This document shows, one piece after another, positions 8,201 through 14,500 of a stretch of DNA of 24,477 nucleotides. Origin of the DNA: a virus; IMG/VR virus record IMGVR_UViG_3300027721_000073, positions 1-24,477 of that record; one strand, written 5' to 3'. The notes below the pieces were generated by a model. That model was not told where the DNA came from and ran no database searches. It saw only the letters and a list, made by a program, of their open reading frames with translations. The first letter of the stretch is position 1. The number at the start of each line of letters is the position of its first letter. The translations under genes were made by a program, and so were the position numbers.

Positions 8201-9091
8201 CATGAGCATCGACCAGTGGTAGCGAGAGCAGGAGGCCGTGAAGACCGCGAAGCCGCCCGTGATGCTGCTGGTGTCGGGACCCTGGATGGTCAGGACCGTC
8301 GCGACGCTGTTGCTGGCGTTAGTGTCGCCACTGGAGAGCCAGTAGCCGGTCCCGTACGGGTTGGCGGCAGCGTGCGGGTCCCCGCCCTCGCCTCCGGCGA
8401 TGCTGAAGAGCGCCTTGATCGTCGGCTGTGAGAGGGTGTCGTTCAGGGTCGTGATGTAGTTGCCTGCGACCCATCCGGTCCACGAGCTGACGGCGTTGAC
8501 GGTCGCGTAGGTGATGGCCGCGTGCCCTGAGAGCACCGTCGAGGACGCGAAGCAGTTGGCTGCCATCCCTGTGACGCGGATGACATCGTCGGCCCTGCCC
8601 GACAGGTCAGAGAGCGTCCAGACCTCGGTGTACCGTCCGTAATGGTTCGGCTGGTATCTCGCCGTCAGGGCCTTGTTGCCGTACGTGACGGCGGACGCGT
8701 AGTCGTTGTAGGCCGACAAAACGACGACGATGGCTTTGGCGTTCGCCTGGGGGACGTGGGTCCACGTCGGGTTCGCCATCTCCACGGATGCGTGGGTGTA
8801 ATCCATCCACGCATCGCCGCTGTAGGACTGCTCCTTCTGGAGGACGGCAGCGGCGGTGAACGAGCCCGTGATGCGAAGGTTCTTCTCGGCGTCGATGGTC
8901 CACGGCGTGCCAGCCCTCGGGACCTGGACCATGGAGTCCATGCGGAAGTACCAGGACCGCTCCCCGTAGCGGATGGCATCTACGCGGAAGTCGCTGAAGT
9001 AGCCGATGCGGGCGTAGAGGCTGAAGCCCCTCTCGGCCTGAGCGAGCCCGCTTCGGCCTAGTGTGAGTCTGCCGAGGACGGACTCACTCAT
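2273..9091 (-). CDS. Giant tail-tip protein: F-x-V-D-A repeats, beta-sandwich and PPC-like modules, C-terminal hub copy 2
   Basis: A 2272-residue protein, probably part of the tail tip. Modules in order: F-x-V-D-A repeats (20-100); beta-sandwich A (100-300); repeats (305-370); beta-sandwich B, similar to A (378-590); repeats (590-720); PPC-like unit 1 (716-855) and unit 2 (896-1045); a third sandwich (1050-1292); dense repeats (1295-1690); a small module VGSIIVIAGEEYVIVAVIDG (about 1697-1745); then a hub module (1775-2225) paralogous to the gene at 10018-11547. The hub carries an extra helical hairpin (about 2046-2095). The modules look carbohydrate- or surface-directed, which suggests a fibre or adhesin; this is inference. 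The ATG at 9091 has no good ribosome site and follows the previous stop by 3 bases. The end overlaps the next gene by ATGA. Confidence 0.7.
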   Translation of the reverse strand: MSESVLGRLTLGRSGLAQAERGFSLYARIGYFSDFRVDAIRYGERSWYFRMDSMVQVPRAGTPWTIDAEKNLRITGSFTAAAVLQKEQSYSGDAWMDYTHASVEMANPTWTHVPQANAKAIVVVLSAYNDYASAVTYGNKALTARYQPNHYGRYTEVWTLSDLSGRADDVIRVTGMAANCFASSTVLSGHAAITYATVNAVSSWTGWVAGNYITTLNDTLSQPTIKALFSIAGGEGGDPHAAANPYGTGYWLSSGDTNASNSVATVLTIQGPDTSSITGGFAVFTASCSRYHWSMLMQESAFLPGKTVDAIRHQHWDKTFSAGSWFRHENYAVFSTTADAAQLETLGGSFSLDAHFPDHIHVDAVILAPLRSGIVSSGAVVSANYLTDVSWAHPMVSGDSALVVALFGSSGNQAISVTYGGLPLTYVIHEYYSGELWVLTDLTQRRADDIIRVDNAKTVRGASVMLRSQNPVSIARSVFHASANHNGQYLSNTLERYPAGYSSAVAVHLETGYYGSTPASGSSPGAGTTTEGFLLRSTAAPSYWGSLGTTPSVGVGPVTGGFNILTSDSRGMLTVLLQSAPNDGASFNVAASLLKEGTGSRAVDAWFRWVIPGTFALDASITGFRADAVIAGESVGSFALESRVRLGEYFESFFEAAAEISLIHETFSVDAYVSSTGPVYDLSDSRLTAPGILAPDIGESISVRGSFEDFTADATDPPVYGLRTGPSGWMRLDVLQASLFFIESFDSYYDDPDLAIWGPQEAPPTTSQDPWHYSDGPGSDQAQYYYRPGFSDTSTDAPLGTLYVGGSSNANYGSGLTLESGSYWIAVWPYGGGAETGYIAINIENRGPIFRLDALIAPSEGFSTFTDEAVDAVAVTSPAPGQTLFAFGDFSLLTYNVNDPYPLYYSSPGNATGWLKLEVPKRARFRIDTSGSRYIVPYSTYLPETELTLWDSLPNADSEPIHYAGSNYASNDEEDYLSSLIDSASGYAYGTRYPMGSSSAQPPGAGVTLAAGTYWIAVRAEYYLDGVWLNIENLDSPTFFDVDALIVLPPTFTYDYVQSATVLGSLPNRQNAVYYLGNYGAAGYAGGSVTVTSPATSTNDLLVAFISGDEEGSQREIWSPGWTQYAYFPTDDHSHAGWIFTRRRGQYDPATYTFYWDAGFKSSMAVSVAAYRYNASATPKPYDASLGMYRTHVETRTIPTFSYLPHYTSPLVVYPGQEVLTAFFFNAFASGGSVLAYPAGFSYLSQAGTNYAQLRAIRTSGYTEPTLVRQYYATYGNGTSMDMSVQLAIIPTPVYGWPVDAFIFRGILVNAVKGRSYAKTFTVNAIRDDKHVSGDFTVDAYYEHGGVIPLSAIVIGPVLSTKPINAVKLQHDYGVGSFGVQYQWAIARRFILKSAVGRETISSGTVDAVISGRPIRVDARIHVPSNPYAFFYSDSIRKRNMTSSFRVDAAIRSRTRTGAFTVYAITMVPVSQGTITGSFSAGAWVYALWGTVVFSGEDGWPIDAVVDSYWSETTFTIDAETTLPDRYGSFTAGADIAASGDTRGAFAASSLLGSAGTGLFYANAYVTQGYFRLFADIAGVFRLDALLGVLSGSGSFVASAVKRTSVTTSVTANAVLADAAGDYRAIHVDASLTSSQRGAFALLGALVRGASGSFSLDARLGGAITLDAFIRTGFYVNAYIAFGELVVWPPSQEGTGGTVTGGVFTDPTADFDDSLVGSIIVIAGEEYVIVAVIDGQTLVIEEVGGGTPPDVAPSPWSVPSGSATDAYGGEPPVTRSNHVRILWARPFTDDWHDITGDTLWSATRFTQSARVGAGTFELHLEGAYPSFIGGEEIRVEVDGLVVFGGYTTDVERGYVFSDLSTPKTVLHGTDYNIVLDKLVVYNAEWDEDHGGVGHYENWTPFAKGVSDRYIIRTIARDYLSRMPGFNFHTYVDEIESPAPTKRWTMQPGTTLRDVLTEISRITEGMWWIDPYRNLHYHDRNSVTAPFPITDGDGGISCRELSVSSDISIVSNDVFAWGTEAYQPEGGGIIYSHQEADATWSVLYWEDKIENVQERIDAIRAIPYDERTTKQRADLSALKRAKAVYQQKLASAEARGGQGSVQRFGRWQYAEFRQDIYKQNALDRRATAIMRRYGEPVVKASAVIFDHGFQAGQVAFVSSLTHAYADEMPIREMTLEFATIKEPDDRYRAVPRYRLMLGLDPEEPWNVYQFLPFNYEYSRPGIHVNPPAGWEISPSTTDSTSILDDFTRDYESDTDFGISTSDRVETRVWEEEA
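2417..3769 (-). other. C-terminal tail hub module (hub copy 2) of the giant protein
   Basis: Residues 1775-2225 parallel the separate hub protein at 10018-11547: VLHGTDYNIVLDKLVVYNAE, TLRDVLTEISRITEGMWWID then PYRNLHYHD, RELSVSSDISIVSNDVFAWG, FGRWQYAEFRQDI, and HAYADEMPIREMTLEF. Relative to copy 1 it has an inserted helical hairpin (ENVQERIDAIRAIPYDE to QQKLASAEARGG), and it lacks the terminal fibre-type hairpin module. A structural hub usually begins a tail-tip protein; here it ends one. Confidence 0.68.
4022..5209 (-). repeat. Dense array of F-x-V-D-A-x-I beta repeats in the giant protein
   Basis: Residues 1295-1690 are made almost wholly of units of about 10-30 residues with the core F-x-(V/L/I)-D-A-x-(I/V/L), for example TFTVNAIRDDKHVSGDFTVD, SSFRVDAAIRS, GSFSLDARLG and AITLDAFI. 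About two dozen units are visible here, with more between modules further upstream in the protein. In DNA the V-D-A core gives a recurrent gcatcga on the plus strand (for example at 4089 and 4119). Each unit probably adds one or two strands to an extended beta structure. Confidence 0.7.
5957..6946 (-). repeat. Tandem PPC-like modules in the giant protein
   Basis: Unit 1 (residues 716-855; bases 6527-6946) and unit 2 (896-1045; 5957-6406) match throughout: VYGLRTGPSGWMRLDVLQAS versus LYYSSPGNATGWLKLEVPKR, then DLAIWG versus ELTLWD, GLTLESGSYWIAVWP versus GVTLAAGTYWIAVRA, and INIENRGPIF versus LNIENLDSPTF. The G-x-Y-x-I-x-V strand and the overall layout resemble bacterial pre-peptidase C-terminal domains. 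F-x-V-D-A repeats separate the two. Confidence 0.58.
7322..8794 (-). repeat. Duplicated beta-sandwich module (copies A and B) in the giant protein
   Basis: Copy A (residues 100-300; bases 8192-8794) and copy B (378-590; 7322-7960) share W-x-H-P/V, an A-(I/L)-V-V-x-L strand, SAVTYGNKALT versus ISVTYGGLPLT, EVWTLSDLSGRADDVIRV versus LWVLTDLTQRRADDIIRV, and the closing ITGGFAVFTAS versus VTGGFNILTSD. F-x-V-D-A repeats lie between them. The match is at protein level and divergent, which indicates an old duplication. A carbohydrate-binding or adhesion role is inferred. Confidence 0.62.
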
Positions 9092-9094
9092 GGC

Positions 9095-10009
9095 CTAGTA
9101 CGTACGAACGTAGTAGTAGGTGCCGATGCCCGCGATGGCGATGCCCCAACTGGAGTAGGCGATGCCAAAGTGCGTCGGAGTCACGGTGGTGGCAAGGGTG
9201 AGGGTCGGCAGCCAATCCACGCCGTTGGGGCTGAGTTCGGATGCGAACGAGTTGGCAGCCGTCCACCGCAGGCGGACGTGGAAGTCGAAGGGGTCGTAGA
9301 GCACGCCAGACGTGGTGGTGCCTGCGGTGCCCCAGTTGGTGAAGCTCCTCAGTGAGTTCGAGAGCCCGTGGCTGGTCTGGATGAAGGGCATGGCCCAGAC
9401 CTGTGTCCCCGCGCCAGCCGCGATGCCGTTGGAGAGGATGGGCCCCAGCATCTGGTAGTTGGTGGCGTACTGGGAGAAGTGCCTCATACCGACCTGAACG
9501 GTGAAGGGGAAGGACTGCCCACCGGGCATCGCACGCATCAGGGCGTGGCCGGGGCCAGCCGTGTCGGCAGAGGCGTTGTGGGCAAGGCTCAGGAGCCCAC
9601 CCGCCTCGGTGTAGGTGAGGTGCGCCGCGCTGCTCGTGTCCACCCTCGTCCAGCCAGCGTCAAGGGAGGCGTCATCGAACTCGTCAGAGAACACCTCACT
9701 CCCGGCTGGGACGTGCCAGCGGTTCGAGAAGCGTTCCCCCACCGCCGTGGTGAGGCCGGAGGCCGTGAGCACCATCTTCACGTTGGCGCCCGTACCGTGC
9801 GCGACGGCGGTCGTGGACTCCACGCCGCGGGTGACGGTGAGGTCGTTGGAAGAACGGGCCGTGACGAGCATGATCTCGCTGTCCACGACGATGCGGAAGT
9901 TGCCCCCGGTCGGGAACACCGAACCATCCAGCACGGTGACCGTGGTGTCGATGTCGGTCAACTCCTCGTTGAGGAGGGTCTCTCCGAAGTTCGCCAGTCG
10001 CTCAACCAT
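9095..10009 (-). CDS. Tail protein with ConA-like lectin domain, candidate receptor-binding protein
   Basis: A 304-residue protein in two parts. Residues 10-80 are a small beta module common in phage tail proteins (ELTDIDTTVTVLDGSVFP, then FRIVVDSEIMLVTARS, LTVTRGVESTTAVAHGTGA). Residues 106-304 resemble a concanavalin A-like jelly roll: FSDEFDDASLDAGWTRVD opening, FTVQVGMRHFSQY strand, FDFHVRLRWTAANSFASELS, PNGVDWLPTLTL, and a final FGIAYSSWGIAIAGIGTYYY. Such domains bind glycans, so adhesion to the host surface is a reasonable inference. The ATG at 10009 is preceded by AGGTAGGA, which includes the stop of the preceding gene. The stop is only 3 bases before the next ATG. Confidence 0.58.
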   Translation of the reverse strand: MVERLANFGETLLNEELTDIDTTVTVLDGSVFPTGGNFRIVVDSEIMLVTARSSNDLTVTRGVESTTAVAHGTGANVKMVLTASGLTTAVGERFSNRWHVPAGSEVFSDEFDDASLDAGWTRVDTSSAAHLTYTEAGGLLSLAHNASADTAGPGHALMRAMPGGQSFPFTVQVGMRHFSQYATNYQMLGPILSNGIAAGAGTQVWAMPFIQTSHGLSNSLRSFTNWGTAGTTTSGVLYDPFDFHVRLRWTAANSFASELSPNGVDWLPTLTLATTVTPTHFGIAYSSWGIAIAGIGTYYYVRTY

Positions 10010-10017
10010 GTCCTACC

Positions 10018-11547
10018 TCACAAGGTCCCTGATGCGTAGTACTCGACGTAGACCCGCTTGCCACCCGCGGGGTCCTCGGACAGCTTGAAGGTGCCGTTCT
10101 CCGGGTTCGTCTGAAGGAAGCCCACCGTGCCCGTCTCGGGGTCGAGAGCGCTGACTTGCTTGATGCCACCCACGTAGACGGTAAGGCTGTCTCGGATGTA
10201 GGCCGTGACGCATTGGTAGCGGCGCCCGCCGATGGACTGTGGGTACTCCTTGATGAGGGTGTACCGCTCCACGTTGGGGAGGGTCTCGTCGGGTCGGGCA
10301 CGGAGGTCCTTGACGTAGAAGTCGGGCTGCTTGAGGCCCCGGTTCTCCGGCCGCTTGAGGGCCAGCAGCAGGCCCCACGGGTCCTGCGTGTCGTAGGAGC
10401 AGGAGACCCGGTACTCCACCACGTCGGGGAGGCGGAAGTTCATCGAGATGGAGCGGATGGGGAGGTTGTCCGCGAAGCCGTGGGCGTCCATGCGGATCCA
10501 GATGATCTGGCCCGGGTAGAGGCCTGAGCGGTAGGTGGTGAAGTCGGCGCTCATGCCGGGTTCACCCTCCTGGTTGATGACCTTCTCCGCCCTGGCGTTG
10601 ACCGCCGTCTGCGTCCAGCGGGAGGCGAGGATCTCGCTGTACTGGAAGCGCCCGTAGGCGGCGACGGACGCCTCGTTGACGAGGTGACGGTACTTGAGGA
10701 GCTTCTGGCGCGACCCCGGGGCAGGGTTGAGGTCACCAGCCCAGATGATCACGTCGTCTTTGATGCTGCTGATGGAGGTCGTGACCGTCAGATCCTTGAC
10801 GTTCTCACCCGTCACGCCACCCGTGATCTCGGCTGGGTCGGCGTCGCCCACCCAGAAGGGTGCGAGGTCGGTGTCCTGCGCCTTGTAGACGAGGTAGCCC
10901 TCGGGGTCCACGTACCAGATGGTCGATCCCGGCATGGAGCGGTTGACGTTGCGGCTGACATCGGTGAGGAAGTCGCGCAGGGTCCCGCCCGCGGGCGGAG
11001 GTGTGAACGTCCCGTCAGGGTTGATCTGGCCGACGGGCTCGATGCGGTTCGTCTTGAGGGTCGGTGACACGAGGCCGATGTCGAAGTCGTTGAGCATGGC
11101 CTTGATGTAGTCGTCGTCCATGGTGTTCTTGGGCACGGCCACCACGTAGCCCTTCGACACGCCATCGTCATAGACCTTCTTGCGCCTGTACGTCCCCCCG
11201 CCGTCGGGGTATCGCTCGGGATGCTCGTGGTTGTACATGACCAGCTTGTCGAGGAGGATGTTGAGGTCCACCCCAGACAGCACCCACTCACGCACGGCCG
11301 CGTCTGCGAAGGCGTAGCCCCTCGCGATGTTGAAGAGGTAGCCCCTCCACCGACGCGCACCGTCGATGTCGAGGGTGATGCTGCTGCCCTCCTGGAAGGT
11401 GTGCGCCCCGGCGCGCACCGCGATGGTGCATGTCCCCGGCTGGGCGGAGGCAGACGAGGTGAAGTTGGTGCGGGCGTAGATGACATCGGCGCTGATGTCC
11501 CACCCGCCGACCGTGATGGTGATGGTCGAGCGCGTCGGGTCGGCCAT
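10018..11547 (-). CDS. Tail hub / baseplate protein (hub copy 1)
   Basis: A 509-residue tail-tip protein directly after the tape measure, the usual place for Dit/Tal-type proteins. The N-terminal third is a beta barrel unit (ITITVGGWDISADVIYARTN, then ITLDIDGARRWRGYLFNIAR), followed by VLSGVDLNILLDKLVMYNHE, TLRDFLTDVSRNVN, WYVDPEGYLVYKA, and a C-terminal hub part with SGLYPGQIIWIRMDAHGFAD then NLPIRSISMNF. Every one of these blocks recurs in order at the end of the giant protein at 2273-9091, so they are paralogues. Residues 429-509 add a hairpin module (SLTVYVGGIKQ, ETGTVGF, VYVEYYASG) of the type that ends many phage fibre proteins. The start ATG is 1 base after the tape measure stop and lacks a strong ribosome site, so coupling is likely. 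Confidence 0.65.
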   Translation of the reverse strand: MADPTRSTITITVGGWDISADVIYARTNFTSSASAQPGTCTIAVRAGAHTFQEGSSITLDIDGARRWRGYLFNIARGYAFADAAVREWVLSGVDLNILLDKLVMYNHEHPERYPDGGGTYRRKKVYDDGVSKGYVVAVPKNTMDDDYIKAMLNDFDIGLVSPTLKTNRIEPVGQINPDGTFTPPPAGGTLRDFLTDVSRNVNRSMPGSTIWYVDPEGYLVYKAQDTDLAPFWVGDADPAEITGGVTGENVKDLTVTTSISSIKDDVIIWAGDLNPAPGSRQKLLKYRHLVNEASVAAYGRFQYSEILASRWTQTAVNARAEKVINQEGEPGMSADFTTYRSGLYPGQIIWIRMDAHGFADNLPIRSISMNFRLPDVVEYRVSCSYDTQDPWGLLLALKRPENRGLKQPDFYVKDLRARPDETLPNVERYTLIKEYPQSIGGRRYQCVTAYIRDSLTVYVGGIKQVSALDPETGTVGFLQTNPENGTFKLSEDPAGGKRVYVEYYASGTL

Positions 11548-11548
11548 G

Positions 11549-14500
11549 TCAGTAGCTCGGGCGCCGCAGGCCCATCATCTGACCCTTCCGGCCAAGGGCC
11601 CGCTCCACTTCCTCTGCCACACGGCGAGCGAGGTGCGCGACATCGCGCTCTTCCCTGACGACGGGCCTGTCGATGTTGATGGTCAGGTTCACGGGACCGC
11701 CGCCGCCACCCATGTTCAGCATCCCCATGCGCGGGTTGCGGAGGATGGCGACCGTCTCCGTCCCGGCCTCTCCGAAGATGGCGGATGTCGGGGTGGAGTA
11801 GGTGCCCACCATACCCGTGGCCTGCTTGCCCATCCACTTGTCGCGCAGCTCCCGGGCCGTCGTCCCCGAGCCCGTCGTGGTCAAGCCCTGGCTCTCAGCC
11901 AGCTCCCTGGCCGTGGGCTGCCTATTGGGGGTCCTGACGGAGCCCAGCGGGTCGAAGTTCTTGTCCCGATCCTCAAGCTCGAACCTCGCACGAAGCTTGC
12001 GATCGACCTCCTCGAAGGTCAGCCCCAGGCTCGCTACGCCCTCGATGGTCTTGTTGATGATGTCGGCGTGCTTACGCTCGGCTTGGTTCGCGTAGGTTGC
12101 GGCCTTGTTCAGCCAGTCACCCATCTTCTGGGAGGCAGCAGCGATCTGCCTCTGCGCGACGGTCGTCTTGACTTCGGCATCCCTGGCCGTCTGCATGACC
12201 TCGATGGCCTTGCGAGCGTCGAGGGCGTTCCGCTGTGCGTTCTCGACCCAGATCTTCCCGGCGATAGCGAACTGCTGCTGGGCAAGGGGAAGCTGCTGCT
12301 GGCTGATGCCGTACTGCTGCGTGCTGAGGCCGAGTTGTCGCTGCCGGATACCGGCCGCGATGACGGCTTCTCGCTGGCGTGCGAACCGCTCCTCGCCCGT
12401 CTCTCCGGGCGCCTGGAACTGGGCCACAGCGAGACTGGTGGCGATGCTGCGCCGTTCAAGCGCAAGCGACAGCCCCTGTGCGATGAGCCCGATCTTCTGG
12501 CTGGCGAGCCCGAGGCTCTGACTGGCTCGTGAGGTCAGCCACTCTTCCCGCTGGAGATAGCCAAGTCGGGTGCCACCGACCTGTCCGAGCATGCCGACGG
12601 CATCCCCGAGGGAACGCTGGGCGATGCGGATCTGGTTGAGGTAGCTCGTGTCTGCGGCCACCTTCTGGGCAGCCATCATGTCCTCAGTGAGCCCAGCGAT
12701 GCTCACCGAGAGCGCCGTCGCCTCAGCCGTCGCCACGCTGAAGGCACCAGCGTTCTGTGGGGTCAATCTCTGGATCTCGTCACGCTGGTTCGCCAGACCC
12801 TCCGCAGCGATGCCCTTGATGTCGGCCTGGAGTGCCTCGGTGTCCGCGAAGCTCCTCCGGGCTTGCCGCTGAGTGGCCGCAGATGCGCCCACGGTGGAGA
12901 CACCAGCAGACGGGCTGATGAGGGGGTTCTGGGTGATCTGCTGCCACGTCGAGAAGGGGATACCAATGTCCACCTGGCGCTCGGTGAGCGCCTGGGCGCC
13001 CTGCCACTGGGCCCCCATGACGCGAGCTTGCTCCTTCGACCACGTAGCGGGGTCCTGGACGCCAAGGCCGACTCCGAGGACCACAGCGGCAGCGATGGCC
13101 TGGGTCGCATCAGCGAGACTGCCGTCGTTGAGCTTGAAGATGATGCCCGTCGAGGTCAGGTTCCTGAGGTCTTGGTATTCGACACCCTCTGGGATCGCGG
13201 CCATGGCCGCGCCGATCTCAGCCTCGCTCTGCGTCTTCGTAACGCTCACGCCAGCAGCCTGCATAGCGTAGGCGCGGCCAGCCTCATTGCTCTGGATGGC
13301 GTAGCTCCGCCTGCCCCTCTCGAGAGCCTCGGCCTGGTCGCCAACCAGCGCGTCGTAGAGGCTCTGCGTGTAGCGGTCGCGACCCATCCCCGGGGTCACC
13401 TCCCAGCCCTCTCCACCAACAAAACCGAGTCGCCCGAGAGGGCTCCCCTCCCGGTACGAGGCGGTGTCGGGCGTCAGCTTCATGGCGGCGCCCGCCAGTT
13501 GTTCGATGACGCCCTTGCCGCCGCCAAGCAGCTCACCCGCAAGTTCGCCCCCGAAGAGGCCCCCGAAGCCACCCATGGTCCCCGAGGGCATCCCGCTCCG
13601 GTTGGCGCCGAGGGCCGACTCGATGGCCGTCTCCCACTTGCCCGCGACTTCAGCGCCAGCCTTGACGGCAGACTCGAGCGTCAGTGGCCCAGCGGCAGCC
13701 TCGTTGAGCCCAGTGCTCAGGTTGTTCTGGATGGCGTAGGCATTCATCGTGGCTTCGGTGTTGCCCAACTGCTCGCGGGTCTGCTTGCCGAGCTGGGTCG
13801 TCGTCGCCTCCGACTGGGCCTCGAAGTTCATGAGGCTGTCAACGATCTTCCTGGCGGCGGGGTCAGCCGCCTGCATAGCCATGCCGACACCTTCCATGGC
13901 CCACGAGTAGACCTGGATGCCAGCCATGACCTTGCCAAGACCGACGAGACCCTGGGTCAGCCCGGGGACACCGGCCCGCAGCGCGTCTGACTCCTCCTCG
14001 CGGGCCTTGTTCCAGTCCTTGAGCACCGGGTTCGCCTTGACGAGGGTATCGATCTCGGCCTGGATGGGGGCCTTGGCGTCGGCGCGGGCAAGGGTCAGCT
14101 TGTCTTCCAGGGCCAAGTATTCCTTGATGGGCCGAGAGTCGGGCATGCCCTCCTCGATGCCTTGCCTCGCCCTGAGGGCTTCACGCTGCCGAGCAAGATT
14201 GACCATCTCCTGGCCCCGCCCCCGCCCCATGAAGGTAGAAGCAAGCTGGGCCACGTAGCCACGAGGCGTGCGAGCGGAGAGCGCCTGACCAGCCTCGGAG
14301 AGCTGCTGGGCCCTCATGCGGTCCTGGGCAGCCCGGTCTGGGTCCTGACCTGGGGTCATGTAGGGGTCGGTCTGCGTCGGACGACCGCGCCGCCCGCCGC
14401 CCGCGGCCCCACCTCCGCCGCCTCCGCCACTGGGGGGCGAAGTATCGACGTTCTGGGCGCTCAGGTTCCTGACATCGAGCTGCTCGATCACCGCCGGTCC

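Noticed and set aside
7568-8431. 287-codon open frame on the plus strand
   Set aside because: Same reason: antisense to the duplicated sandwich region, with composition dictated by the opposite codons.
4022-9034. Recurrent gcatcga-type heptamer, considered as a DNA-binding site array or CRISPR-like repeat
   Set aside because: Spacing is irregular and every copy checked encodes the V-D-A core of the protein repeat in frame; it is explained by coding.
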